Below are positions 23,082 to 35,189 of a stretch of DNA of 64,000 nucleotides, in pieces; positions within the stretch are counted from its first letter, which is position 1; each line of letters opens with the position of its first letter. Position numbers and translations under genes: made by a program. Location: NCBI RefSeq assembly GCF_037893015.1, contig NC_133661.1:189051991-189115990 (forward strand), read 5' to 3'. The notes beneath the pieces were generated by a model. That model searched no databases and had not been told where the DNA came from. It saw nothing but the letters and a program-made list of their open reading frames with translations. The DNA is from Macrotis lagotis. Lineage: Eukaryota; Chordata; Mammalia; Peramelemorphia; Peramelidae.

Positions 23082-23539
23082 TGTTCAACCTTGAAGGACT
23101 TGCTCATTCCATCAGTGCAACAATCGGGAACAATATTGGGCTGTCTGCAAAGGAGAGTGCCATCTGTATCCAGATTCAGTGCTGTGGAATTTGAACAAAG
23201 TACAAGGACTATTCCCTTTAATTTAGAAAAATAACCCAGATATCTTATTGTCTGATCTTGTTACCTCTGAGACTTCTCTTCTTTAAAGATATAATTTCTC
23301 TCTCATCACACCCAATTTGGATCAAGGTACAACATGGAAACAAAGTAAAGACTGACAGAGTGCTTTCCAAGGGGGTGGGGTGTGAACTTTAACCTGTGAA
23401 CTTTTTGTAGTGTCTTGTAAATTTTTCTGCAACCCATGAATTAAAATTGAACTCTAAAAAAAAAAAAGTCCCTCATATTTTACCCCCTCTCCTCCACTCA
23501 ACAGTAATATTTGAATTTCCTCTGTTTCATTAAAAGTCC

Positions 23540-24680
23540 ATCTTTTTCCCTGGAATAGGACTTTCAGTTTTGTTGGGTAGTTGATTCTCGAGTTGCATTC
23601 ATAGTCCTTTTGCCTTCTCACATATTATATTCCAAGCCCTATGAGCTTTATTTTTTTTTCAGGTTTTTGCAAGGCAATGGGGTTAAGTATCTGAGACCAG
23701 ATTTTACCCCAGGTACTCCTGACTCCAAGGCCAGTTCTTAATCCACTACGCCATCTAGCCACCCTCCTATGAGCTTTTAATGTAGTTACTGCTAAATCTT
23801 GTGTAATCCTGTTGACAGCTCCATGATATTTGAATTGTGTCCTTCTGGCTGCTTGGAATTTTTACTCTTGGACTTGGGAGATTTGGAACTTGGCTATAAT
23901 ATTCCTGGGGGTTGTTTTTCTTGGAACTCTTTCTGGGGGAGATTGGTGGATTCTCTCAATTTCTATTTTGCCCTTTTCTTCTAGGATACCTCAGCAATTT
24001 TCCTGTAGGGATTCTCCAAAACTGAGATGATGACTCTTTTCCTGATCATCAGTTTCAGGTTTTCCAATAATTTTTAAATTATGTTTCCTGAATCTGTTTT
24101 CTAGATCAGATGTTTTTTCAATGACATGTTTAACATTTTCTGCTAATTTTTCATTCTTTTGGATTTGAAGCATTGTGACTTGATTTCTCAGAAAGTCAGA
24201 AGCTTCCCTCTGTTCCATTCTACAGCTGAATGATTTGTTTTCCTCAGAGAGCTTTCTCATTTATTTTTCCATCTAGCCAATTATGCTTTTAATTCAATCT
24301 TCTCCTCAATGATTTTTGAGATATTTTATCCAATTGACCTATGCTGGTGTTTAACATGATATTTTCTTCAGCATTTTTTTTTGAATCTCAATGACTAGGC
24401 TGCTAAATTATTTTTTTCATGTTTTTCCTGCATCTCTCTCATTTCTTTTCCCAATTTTTCTTCTATATACCTCATATGATTTTCAAAATCTTTTTTGAGC
24501 TCTATCATAGCCTGAGCCTAATTTCCATTTTTCTTATAGTCTTTAGATGCAGAACCTTGGACTTCCTCATCTTCAGATTGAGTATTTTGATATATCTTCG
24601 GATCATAGACATTGTATTTCTCAATGGTGTTCTTCTTTTTTATCTGTTTTCCCATTTCCCCAGACTGTGTCTGGTTTGGG
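23540..24680 (-). pseudogene. ORF1 of HAL1-like copy C
   Basis: The reverse complement shows the acidic N-terminal stretch (QSEDEEVQGSASKDYKKN, about 24550), the coiled coil (LKKDFENHMRYIEEKLGKEMREMQ, about 24430-24490), LENRFRKHNLKIIGKPE entering the RRM (about 24060-24110), and then the AKFQ(N/S) and AAR(N/K)QQF region near 23830-23900. A SINE at 23650-23764 interrupts the C-terminal domain. Frameshifts are present; the longest frame is 89 codons (23991-24260). Confidence 0.7.
23650..23764 (-). mobile_element. Marsupial tRNA-derived SINE, internally shortened
   Basis: It reads tttttgcaaggcaatggggt then jumps to tatctgagaccagatt, lacking about 35 bp of the central part. TSD cctatgagctttt lies at about 23638 and 23765. 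It is inserted in ORF1 of the HAL1-like element. Confidence 0.88.
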
Positions 24681-25432
24681 GGTGCCTCCTTTGCTTTTGT
24701 GTATTATTGGGACACCCCATCCCACAAGGATTTCTTTGTGTGAATCTCTGTCTTCCCTCCTGGTCTTTGAATGACCACAAATGTACTGTTCAGCCATGGG
24801 GGTGAGGTGGGGCTGAAAAGGTGGCTGTGATCAAGATCTAAATGTGCTCAGGGTACCAGGCTCCTGTCCCAGGTATAGACGACAGACCTCAGAAGTCTCT
24901 CTGCACTCTGCTACCTTTGGTATGCTCAAAACTCAGGGCTGAGTTGCCTGGTGGATCCTTGTTACCAACTCCTCTTGATTCAGTTTCCTGGCTCTGGGCT
25001 ACCACAGACATGCTGCTTGCTGAGTGCCCTGAGGACTGGGCTTCATGTGCTAGTGCTGGTAGAGGTCCCCCCACTGATCTTCCAAGTTTTGCCTGGTTCT
25101 CCCCAGGGTGCAGGTCAGGAACCTGCCCCGCTGCTGTAAGCCATGGCTACCAGGTGCTTTGAGGCTTCCTCTGGGAGGCTAAAGTTCCTACACTCTGGAG
25201 GGCTGCCATTCTAACTGCATGAAGCAGAGCCTTTCTGCTATTTTCCAGGTTACCTTGGACTAGAGAATTGCCTCACAGGATCCCTCTGGGTCTACTATCT
25301 CTTGATAATTTAGATTGAGTCCTTATATTACAAGCTATGAAATACTAGTAAAATTAAAGAATGAAGAAAGAGTGAGCCCCTAAGAGAGGATCTTCTCCTC
25401 TCACCATCTTGGTTCTGCACCCTCCACCGAAC
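24681..25432 (-). other. 5' UTR of HAL1-like copy C
   Basis: GC-richer noncoding DNA (for example ctgctacctttggtatgctc). CAAGATGG on the minus strand (25404-25411) lies about 20 bp from the element start. Open frames of 106 and 127 codons here are chance frames. Confidence 0.6.
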
Positions 25433-25856
25433 ACTTGAATCTTGCTCTCATCATATTTGGCTCGAAGAAGTTTTAACACACACACAGACTCAATTAAGTT
25501 TAGAAGTTTACCTTTCAATTGTTAAGGGGGTAAGGGGCCATTTTGCCTTGGGCAAGCCACTTAACCCTGTTGCTTTGCAAAATATCCAATGAAAACAAAA
25601 ATCAAACAAAAAAATCCAATGAAGGTGAAGGGGAAGGAGAGAAGGGGAGGAAAAAAGGAGAAATGACAGAAGGAAGTGAAGGACAAAGGAGAAAAGGAAA
25701 GGAGAAAGACAAGAGAGGGGAATTGTATATAAGGGGACAACAAGTTTGAAGGAAGTAGTATTCGGAAAAAAATACTGGGAAATAGGGAAAAGTGTATAAA
25801 GGGGAAGTATACAAACAGATGGAAGATAGCTAGGAGTGCAATAAAAATTTGAAGTT

Positions 25857-28800
25857 AGAACTTTGAATGTGAATAGGGTAAACTCTCCCATAAAATATAA
25901 GTGGATAGCAAAGTGTATTAAAATACAGAATCCTATAATACGCTGCTTGCAAGAAACTCATTTGAAGCAGAGAGAGACATACAGAGTAAAAGTAAAAGGT
26001 TGGAGCAGAATATATTTTACTTCAGCTGAAGTGAAAATGTCAAGGTTAGCAATCCTTATCTCAGACAAAGCAGATGAAAAATAGAGCTCATTAAAAGTGA
26101 TTCAGAAGGAAACTATATCCTCCTAAAAGCTACCAGACATAATGAAGCAATTACAATTCTAAATATGCATAGACCAAGTGGTATAGCATACAGATTCTTA
26201 GAGGAGAAGATAAATGAGTTACAGGAAGGCCTAGAAAGCAAAATTCTACTGGTGGGGGGTGGTCCGGCTAGGTTGCACAGTGGATACAGAACTGGCCCTG
26301 GAGTCAGGAGTACCTGAGTTCAAATCTGGCCTCAAACACTTAATAATTACCTAGCTGTGTGGCCTTGGGCAAGCCACTTGAACCCATTTGCTTTGCAAAA
26401 AAACTAAAAATGAATTCTACTGGTGGGAGAACTCAATCTCCCTCTCACAGAATTAGATAAATCTAATCATAAAATAAACAAGAAGGAAGTTAAGGAGTTA
26501 CCCAGAATGTAAGAAAACCTAGACATCATAGATCTTTGGAGTAAATTGAACTGGGATAGAAAGGAATATACCTTTTTTTCTCCTGTAGTACATGGCACTA
26601 CATGTATATTAATGATGTACTAGACCATAAAAACCACATGATTAAATGCAGAAAGGCAAAAATTAATAGAACTAAAACTAATTGCAAAGAAAATAACCTC
26701 ATTTTAAAGAATGAGTGGATCAAGCAACAAATATAGCTAGATTTAACAATTTCATCCTAGACAAAGACAGTAACGAGACAACATACCGAAACTGTTGAGA
26801 CACCGGCAAAGCAGTTATTAGGGGATATATTATTTCACTAAATGCTTACCTGAATAAAACAGAGAAAAAAGAAATCAATGAACTAAGTATGTAAGTAAAA
26901 ATGTATAGAAAGAACAAATTTAAAAACACCATTTAAGTACCAAATTAGATATTCTAAAAATTAAATGAGAAATTAATAAAATGAAAACCAAGAAAACTAT
27001 TGAACTAATAAATAAAACAAGAATTGTTTTTTTATGAAAAAATAAACAATAACATAGATTTTGGTTAATTTGATTTTAAAAAGAAATATTCAAACTAAAT
27101 TACCAGTATGAAAAATGAAAAAGGGGAATTCACCACCAATTGGAAGGAAATTAAAGTAATACTTCATAACTTTTTTGCCCAACTGTGTGCCAATAATTTT
27201 GTTAATCTATGTGAGATAGATGAGTATTTACAATAATGTAATTTCCCCAGGTTAAATGAAGAGGAATTTAAGTACCTAAATCACCCTATCTTATAAAAAA
27301 AGAAATTCAACAAGCAAAGAAAAAAATCTCCAGGGCCACATGAATTCACTAGTCATTTCTATCAAACATGAAAGGAACAATTGTTTACAATTCTATATAA
27401 ATGTTTGAAAAATATGTGCAGACAGAACTCTACCTAATTCCTGCTGTGACAAATTAGAGAAAGAAAATTATAGACCAATTTCTCTAATGAATATAGATGC
27501 AAGAATCTAAAATAAAATATTAGTAAAGTTTGATCCACTCATTCTTTAAGGAAGTCACCCCTAAGATAATACACTATGACCAAGTAAGATTTATTCCAGG
27601 CATGCAGGTTTGGTTCAGCATCAGGAAATCTGTCAGTATAATTGCCTCTATCAACAACATACCCCACAGAAATCATATGATCATCTTAATAGATGAAAAA
27701 AAAGCCTTTGACAAACTAAGGCACCCATTCCTACAAAAACACTAGACAGTGTATGAATAAATGAATTGCTACTCAGAATAATAAGCAATATCTATCTGAA
27801 ACCATCAACAAGTATTATCTGTTTTGGGGATAAGCTGTAGGTATTCCCAATAAAATCAGGGGTGAAACAAGAATGCCGGTTATCACCATTACTATTCCAT
27901 ATTGTATTTCAAATTTTGGTTTCACCAATAAGAAAAGAAAAAGAAATTGAAGGAATTCGAATTGGGAAGGAAGACACAAAACTCTCACTTTTTGGAGATG
28001 ACATGACGCTGTACCCAGAGAACCCTAAAAATTCATCTAAATAGCAATTGGAAACAATTATCAACTTTAGTTAAGTATCAGGATCTAAAATAAATCCTCA
28101 TAATTCTGGAGCATTTCTATTTATTACTAGAAAGATAGCAAAAGATCAAGAAAAAAAAATCTCATTTAAAATAACTTCAGACAACATAAAATAGTTTGCA
28201 GTCTACCTGCCAAGGCAGTCTCAGAAAACATATGAGAATAACTATAAAACACTTTACATGGATAAAATCAGATTTAAAAAACTTGGCAAACATCAACTGC
28301 TCATGGATAGATGGAGTTAATATAATAAAATGACAATTCTACCTAAAGTACACTACTGATTTAGAGTCATACTAATTAAGCTTGCAAAAATGTATTTTAA
28401 TTGACCAGACAAAATTAAAACTAAATTCATATGGCTAAGCAAAATGTCAAGAATGTCTAGCAATTTAATGGACAAAATTGCAATAGAGTTGTCTAAACCT
28501 TTACAGATCTAAAATTATATTATAAGGCATCAGTCATCAAAACCAACAGGTATTACCTAAACAATAAAGTGGTGGATCAGTGAAATAGGCAAGGTGAAAA
28601 AGAGACAACAGGAAATGAATAGAACAACCTATTGTTTGATAAACATAAAGACTGCAGTTTACAAGAAAGGAATTCACTGATCAATAAATGCGCTGAGAAA
28701 ATTGGAAGATAGTATGAAAGCAACTTGGATTGGACTAACATCTCATACCTTATATCAAGATAAGATCAAAATGGTTACACGATTTAGACATAAAAGTCAA

Positions 28801-29560
28801 TACTATAAGCAATGTAGCAGAACAAGGAATCGTTTACCTGTCAGATCTATGGAAAGGGGAACTACTTATGCCCAAGGAAGAGATAGAGAACATCATAAAA
28901 ACAAACTGGATAATTTTGATTACATTGCATCAAAAAGTTTTGCACAAACAAAAAACATTCCCCAATTTACAAATGGTGAAAGGATTTTCAAAGGCAATTT
29001 AGAGATGGCAAAATCAAAGCTATCTCATATGGGAAAAAATGGTCTATTTCATTACTGATTAGATGAATGAAAAATTAAAATATCACTGAGGTATCAGCTT
29101 ACACCTTTCAAATTGGCCCAATATGACCAGAAAGGATAATGATCAAAAATTGGAAAGGATGTGGGAAATCTGAGACACTAATGCAATGTTGGAGCTCTGA
29201 ACTGATCCCAACCTTTCTGCAGAGCCATTCGGTTTTATATGCAAATGAAAATAAAAATGTGCATATCCTTTGATCCAGCAATACCACTATTGTGTCAATA
29301 TATTAAAGAGATCATAAAAAGGAGTAAAATCATGAGTTGTAGAAAAATATTAATAACAATTCTATTTGTGGTGGTAAAGAATTGGAAATTGAGAGGATGT
29401 ACATCAAATGGGCAATGACTAAAAAATTGTAGTATATTTACTTTATGGAGTATTATTGCTCTTTTGGAAATCAGGAAGCATGAGATTTCCGAAAAGCATG
29501 GAAAAACTTGCATGAATTGATGCTGAGTGAGGTGAATAGAACCAGAAGAACATTGAACAC
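25857..29560 (+). pseudogene. Old L1 ORF2, heavily decayed
   Basis: Endonuclease: NVNRVNSPIKYKWIAKCIKIQNP, RCLQETHLKQRETYRVKVKGWSRIYF (25863-26030). [23 protein letters not shown] (about 27560-27640), [20 protein letters not shown] (27680-27745), SPLLFHIV (27870-27900) and [15 protein letters not shown] (about 27985-28030), with FGDD in place of FADD. The C-terminal part follows near 29250-29480. It is broken by at least a dozen stops and shifts and by the SINE at 26257-26412. Confidence 0.82.
26257..26412 (+). mobile_element. Marsupial tRNA-derived SINE, near-complete, 15-bp TSD
   Basis: A clear sense copy: cggctaggttgcacagtgga, cctggagtcaggagtacctg, then ttaataattacctagctgtg and ttgctttgcaaaaaaac. 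TSD aattctactggtggg lies at 26242-26256 and 26413-26427, within the L1 endonuclease coding region. Confidence 0.95.
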
Positions 29561-30774
29561 CCAAACAGCAACATGGGGGTGATGATCAAACTTAATGAAC
29601 TTGCTCATTCCATCAGTGCAATAATCAGTGGTAATTTTAAGGTGTCTGTGATGGAGAATACCATCTGTATCCAGCAAAAGAACTGTGGGATTTAAACAAA
29701 GACTAAAGATTATTGTGTTGTGGCCAAACTCCAGAACTATCAGATAAAAGAGAAAATCCTGCAAGCAGCCAGAAAGAAAAAAATTTACATATCAAGGAGC
29801 CACTGTAGGGATCACTCAGGACCTGGCTGAATCAACATTAAGGGATTGTAGGGTCTAGAATGACATATTTCAAAGGCAAGGGAGCTTGGAGTGCAGGCAA
29901 GAATCTACTTTCCTTCAAAATTGAGCCTTCTCTTCCAGGGAAAAAGGTGGACATTTAATGAATGGGAAGAATTCCAAAAATTTCTGATGAAAAGACCAGA
30001 GTTAAACAGAAAATTTGGACATCAAACAGGAGGTTCAAGAGACAAATGAAAAGGTTAAAAAAGGGGGGTGGTGGTAAAAGGAAATAAAAATGCAATCCAG
30101 TAAGTTGAAATTGGCTATATCCCAGTATTGGGGGGGGGGGATGATTCTAATGAATCTTGAGAATTGTAACTCTAACAGAGAGAATACACCTAGCCAGAAA
30201 TGATGGACATTCATGACCTATCCATGCGACTACTATCACATGGAATACAACTGGCTTTAACCCCACTTGGGAGAAAGACTAATAACTCTCAGGAATTTTG
30301 ACTCTATTCGATAGAATATACAGAACTAGAAGGGACAGAAACTCAGAATTTTCTATGACTTAGATAGAATGATCTTAAAAAAAAACACTACCTCTCTAAA
30401 AAGGGGGACAGGAAAGAGATGGGAGGAGGGAGGGGATTGAATGGGATAAATATCATTACACTAAGAGGTAAAAAACACCTATGGTAATAGTGGGGAAGAA
30501 GGGAGCAGAGGAGAAACACCTGAATCTATTTCTCATCATATTCGGCTTAAAGTCAACCTACACATACTCAGTTAACTTATAAGACATCTAACCTTTCAAG
30601 TATTAAAAGGGGGAAAGGGGAGGGGGAATGGAGAAAGGGAAGGGGAGTGGGGGGAAATAAGGGGAGATAACAAAAGGAAGGGAAGGGAAAAGGTCCAAAG
30701 GGAAAGGGGAAAGAAAGGGGTGTGATATAGGAGGGCAAACACACTGAAGGGAGTGGTTTTCAGAAACTGGGATT

Positions 30775-31172
30775 ATGGATAAAAGGAGGAAAGGGGGAAA
30801 ATGCAAACAGAGGAAAGATAGCACAGAGGGCAATAATGAATTAATAATCATAACCTTGAATGTGAATGGGATGAACTCTCCCTTAAAACATAAGCAAATA
30901 GCAGAATGGATTAAAAACCAGAATCCTACAATATGCTTCTTACAAGAAACTCATTTGAAGGAGAAAGACACATATAGAGTAAAGGTAAAAGGTTGCAGCA
31001 AAATATATTTTGATTCAGCTGAAGTAAAAACAGCTGGGGTAGCAATCCTTATCTCAGACAAAGCAGCAGCAAAAATACATAGCATTAAAAGAGATAAGAA
31101 AGGAAACTTTATCCTCCTAAAAGCTAAAATAGACAATAAAGTCATTTCAATATTGAATATATACAATATATA

Positions 31173-31239
<67 letters not shown>

Positions 31240-34200
31240 CCTGTGGGAGAGCACCCAAATTCTTAGAGGAGGAGCTGAAAGAACTATGGAAAGACATAGA
31301 CAGCAAAACTCTACTAGTGGGAGGCCTCAAATTCCCACTCTCAGATCTAGATAAATCAAATCATAAAATAAACAAAAATAAACAAGAAAGAAGTTAAGGA
31401 GGTAAAAAGATTGTTAGAAAAATTAGATATGATAGACCTGTGGAGGAAACTGAATGGGGATATAAAGGAATATACCTTTTTCTCTTCAGTACATGGAACT
31501 TATACAAAAATTGATCATGTACTAGGACATAAAAACCTAATGATCAACTGCATAAATGCAGAAATAGTGAATACATCTTTCTCAGATCACAATGCAATAA
31601 AAGTCATATGCAATACTGGGCCAAGGAGATATAGACCCAGAACAAATTGGAAACTGAATGACCTCATTTTAAAAAATGAGTGGACCAAAAAAACAAGTTA
31701 TAGAAAGAAGTAACCATTTTATCCTAGATAATGATAATAGTGAAACAACATACCAAAACTATGGGATTCATTCAAAGCGACTCTCAGGGGATATATTATA
31801 GCTCTTAATGCTTAAAAGAATAGATTGTAGAAAGAGGAAATCAATGAACTAAACATGCAACTAAAAAAATTAGAGAAAGAACAAATCAAAAATCCCCAAT
31901 TAAATACCAAATTAGAAATTCTAAAAATTAAAGGAGACACTAATAAAATAGAAAGCAAAAAAATATTGAATTAATAAATAAAACCAAAAGTTGGTATTAT
32001 GAAAAAGCAATAAAATTGATAAACCTCTGGTCAATGTGATTAAAAAAAGAAAGAAGAAAACCAAATTACTAGTATAATAAATGAAATAGGTGAACTCACC
32101 ACCAATGAGGAGGAAATTGAAGTAATAATTGGAAATTATTTTGCCCAACTCTATGCCAATAAATGTGATCATCTACTTGAAATGGATCAATTATTTACAA
32201 AAATATAAGTTGCCCAGGTTAAATGAAGAAGAGATTAAATACCGAAACAACCCTATCTCAAAAAAGAAATTCAACAAGCCATTATTGAACTCCCTAAAAA
32301 AAATCTCCAGGGCATGATGGATTCACAAGTGAATCCTACCAAACATTTAAGGAAGAATTGGTTCCAATCTTATATAAACTCTTTGGAAAAATAGGGAAAG
32401 ATGGAACTTTACCTAACTCTTTCTATGAAACTAATATGGTATTGTGACCTAAACCAGGAAGAGTTAAAACAGACTTGAAAATTATAGACCCATTTCCCAG
32501 ATCAATATAGATGCAAAAATCCTAAATAAAATCTTAGCAAAACAATTACAAGTCATCACTAGGATAATACATTATGATCAAGTAGGATTTATTCCAGGAT
32601 TGCAGGGTTGATTCAATATTAGGAAAACTGTTAGTATACTCCATTATATCAACAACAAACCTATCAGAAACCATATGATCATATCAATAGATGCTGAAAA
32701 AGCTTTTGACAAAATATAGCATCCATTCCTATTAAAAAACACTAGAGAGTGTAGGAATGAATGGACTGTTCCTTAAAATAGTTAGCAATATCTATTTGAA
32801 ACCATCATCAAGCATTATACTCAATGGGGAGAGGCCAGAGGCATTCCTAATATGATCAGAGGTGAAACAAGGGTGCACATTATCACCACTACTATTGAAT
32901 ATTGTATTAGAAATGTTACCATCAGCAATTATAGAAGAAAAAGAAATTGAAGGAATTATAATTAGGAAGGAAGAGACAAAACTCTCACTCTTTGCAGATG
33001 ACATGATGGTCTACCTACAGAATCCCAAGAAATCATCCAAATAACTACTAGAAACAATTAGCAATTTTAGCAATATTGCAGGTTATAAAATAAACCCTTA
33101 TAAATCCTCAACTTTTCTATATATGTTTAGCAAGAAACAGCAGGAAGAGCTAGAAAGAGAAATCACATTCGTTGTAACCTCAGACAATGTAAAATATTTG
33201 GGAGTCTATTTGCCAAGACAGACTCAGAATCTTTTTTAAAACAATTTTAAAACACTTCTCACACAAATTAAATCAGATTTAAATAACCGTGCAAATATCA
33301 ACTGTGCATGGATAGATAGAGCTAATATAATAAAAATGACAATTCTAACATAGCTAAATTATCTGTTTATTTCCCTATCAATCAAAATTCCAAAAAATTA
33401 CTTTAACAAGTTAGAAAAAATTTTAAGTATTCTATGGAGAAATGAAAAGTCAAGAATTGACAGGAACTTAATGAAAAAAGTACAAAAGGAGGTGGCTTAG
33501 CCCTACCTGATCTAAAATTATACTATAAAGCATCAGTCATCAAAACTGTTTGGTATAGGCTAGGAAATAGAGTGGTGGATCAGTGGAATAGACTAGGTGG
33601 GAAAGCAGGAGATGATTATAGTATTCTGCTGTTTGATAAAGCCAGAGTCTAGACATTGGGATAAAATCTCCCTTTTTGGTAAAAATTGCCGGGATAATTG
33701 GAAGTTAGTATGGAAGAAACTTAGATTATACCAACACCTCACACCCTTTACTAAGATAAGATCCAAATGGTTACAGGACATAGGCATAAAAAACAATACT
33801 ATTAGCAAATTAGAAGATCAAGGACTAGTCTACCAGTCAGATCTATGAAAATGGGAGCAGTTTATGACTAAAGAAGAGTTAGAGAACATCACCAAAAACC
33901 AATTAGATGATTTCAATTACATTAAATTAAAAAGCTTTTGCAGAGATAAAAGCAATGAATGAAGATAAAAAATATAGTAAATTGGGAAACAATCTTTACA
34001 ACTAATGATTCTGACAAAGGACTCATTTCTAAAATACACAGAGAACTGAGTCACATTTTTAAAACAAAAAGCCATTCCCCAATTGACAAATGGTCAAAGG
34101 ATATGCAAAGGCAATTTACAGATGAGGAGATCAAAGCAATGTATAGTCATATGAAAAAAATTCTCTAAATCATTAATTATTTGAGAAATGCAAATTAAAG

Positions 34201-34703
34201 CTTCTCTGAGGTACCACCTCATACCTCTCAGATTGGCCAATATGACCAGAAAGGGTAATGATCATTGTTGGAAGTTTTGTGGTAAATCTTGGATACTACT
34301 ACACTGTTGGTGGAGCTGTGAACTCATCCAACCCTTCTGGAGAGCTATTTGTAACTATGCCCAAAGGGCAACAAAAATGTGCATACCCTTCGACCCAGCA
34401 GTACCACTACTGGGTCTATACCCTGAAGAGATGATGAAAAAGGCTAAAAACATTACTTGTACAAAAGTATTTATAGCAGCCCTGTTTGTGGTGGCAAAGA
34501 ATTGGAAATCAAATAAATGTCCTTCAGTTGGGGAATGGCTTAGCAAACTGTGGGACATGTATGTCTTGGAACACTATTGTTCTATTAGAAACCAGGTGAG
34601 TTGGGATTTCAGGGAAGCCTGGAGTGATTTGCATGAACTGATGTTGAGTGAGACGAGCAGAACCAGAAAAATACTGTACACACTAACAACAACATGGGAG
34701 TGA
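30775..34703 (+). pseudogene. L1 ORF2 with intact FADD motif but broken frame
   Basis: Endonuclease: IITLNVNGMNSPLKHKQIAEWIKNQ and CFLQETHLKEKDTYRVKVKG (about 30840-31000). A TA microsatellite disrupts the NIYAP region at about 31165. DHNAIKVICNTGPRRYRPRTNWKLNDLILKNEW follows at about 31580-31690. [14 protein letters not shown] (about 32680), [13 protein letters not shown] (about 32880-32920), [20 protein letters not shown] (32980-33044), with the catalytic FADD kept. The C-terminal CX3CX7HX4C motif is worn (CWKFCGKSWILLHCWWSC, about 34265-34320), followed by IPFDPAVPLLGLYPEEMM. Several stops and frameshifts separate the pieces. Confidence 0.9.
31165..31236. repeat. (TA)n microsatellite inside L1 ORF2
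   Basis: About 30 TA units with tatgtgta near the left end, located exactly where the sister L1 reads atatatgtgcaccc (19617-19630). Confidence 0.95.
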
Positions 34704-35071
34704 TGTTCAGCCTTGAAGGACTTGCTCATTTAATCAGTGCAATTAATCGAGAACAATATTGAACTCTCTGCAAAGAAGAGTGCCATCTGTGTCCAGATAA
34801 GGTGCTGTGGAGTTTGAACAAAGTGCAAGTACTATCCCCTTTAATTAGAAAATACTTATATCTTATTGTCATATTTTGTTACCTCTTAGACTTCTTTAAA
34901 CATATGATTTTTCTCTCGTCACACCCAATTTGTATCAAAGTACAACATGGGAACAAAGTAAGGACTGACACAGAGTGCTTTCCATGGGGAGGGTGGGGGG
35001 AGGGAAGCAAGATTGGAGGGAAAATTGTATAACTCAAATAATATCTTTTATAAAAATAAATTTAAAAAAAA

Positions 35072-35189
35072 GTTTATTACCTTCATATATTTTTTACTTT
35101 TGCTTGCATATTAGTCAATTCAGGTATGAGAAATTAGGATTAAGGGAAAGTGCTGCATAAGAGACAATTTTTATAAAGTGTTCATCAGA
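35072..35189. other. Short unassigned stretch between L1 pieces
   Basis: AT-rich and without a coding frame; the start (ttattaccttcatat) weakly resembles an L1 3' UTR. Confidence 0.3.

Larger units (their letters stand above)
17630..23465 (+). mobile_element. L1 LINE, 5'-truncated inside ORF1, otherwise nearly full length, 10-bp TSD
   Basis: It starts within ORF1 coiled-coil sequence, then ORF1 (to 18518), a 700-bp purine-rich spacer, ORF2 (about 19233-23081), a 3' UTR and a 13-base A tail ending at 23465. An exact TSD aagtccctca lies at 17620-17629 and 23466-23475, splitting the HAL1-like element whose unbroken text can be read at about 50005-50030. It has several frameshifts and stops. It belongs to the same young subfamily as 29718-35071. 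Confidence 0.95.
16215..25432 (-). mobile_element. HAL1-like element, copy C: complete 5' end, ORF1, no ORF2, composite SINE-bearing 3' region; split by an L1
   Basis: On the minus strand it starts near 25430 (gcagaaccaagatggtgaga), has a 5' UTR to about 24680, ORF1 to about 23540, then 3' noncoding DNA to a T-rich (sense poly-A) end at about 16215. It is flanked by an 11-bp TSD, acttgaatctt, at 16204-16214 and 25433-25443, inside the spacer of an older plus-strand L1. A plus-strand L1 occupies 17630-23465 and a SINE 23650-23764. Without them it is about 3.2 kb, and no ORF2 is present. The structure fits a half-L1 (HAL1) mobilised in trans by L1. Three SINE-type modules in the 3' part are also found in copy D. 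Confidence 0.82.
25433..29717 (+). mobile_element. Old L1, right piece of the element starting at 15561 (spacer, ORF2, part of 3' UTR)
   Basis: It resumes in the spacer at the TSD copy acttgaatctt and continues through a SINE fragment (25540-25585, ttgggcaagccacttaaccc), the purine-rich spacer, ORF2 endonuclease (about 25860), RT and C-terminus to a 3' UTR that stops abruptly at about 29717. There the next L1 begins in its ORF1. It is more diverged than the L1 copies at 17630 and 29718. Confidence 0.82.
29718..35071 (+). mobile_element. Young-subfamily L1 LINE, 5'-truncated in ORF1
   Basis: It begins at the ORF1 codons VVAKLQ (gttgtggccaaactcc), passes the ORF1 C-terminus (to about 30047), a spacer of about 750 bp, ORF2 (about 30775-34703) and a 3' UTR, and ends in taaaaataaatttaaaaaaaa at 35071. 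It is clearly closer to 17630-23465 than to the older L1 it abuts. A short direct repeat (agattatt near 29708, agtttatt near 35071) may be its TSD but is not decisive. Confidence 0.88.

Noticed and set aside
24842-25162. 106-codon plus-strand frame in GC-richer DNA that could look like a host exon
   Set aside because: It is the 5' UTR of HAL1-like copy C read on the wrong strand.
30603-30851. Pyrimidine-rich minus-strand frames upstream of ORF2 (also 25508-25891, 19080-19260)
   Set aside because: They are the purine-rich L1 spacer read in reverse; low complexity only.
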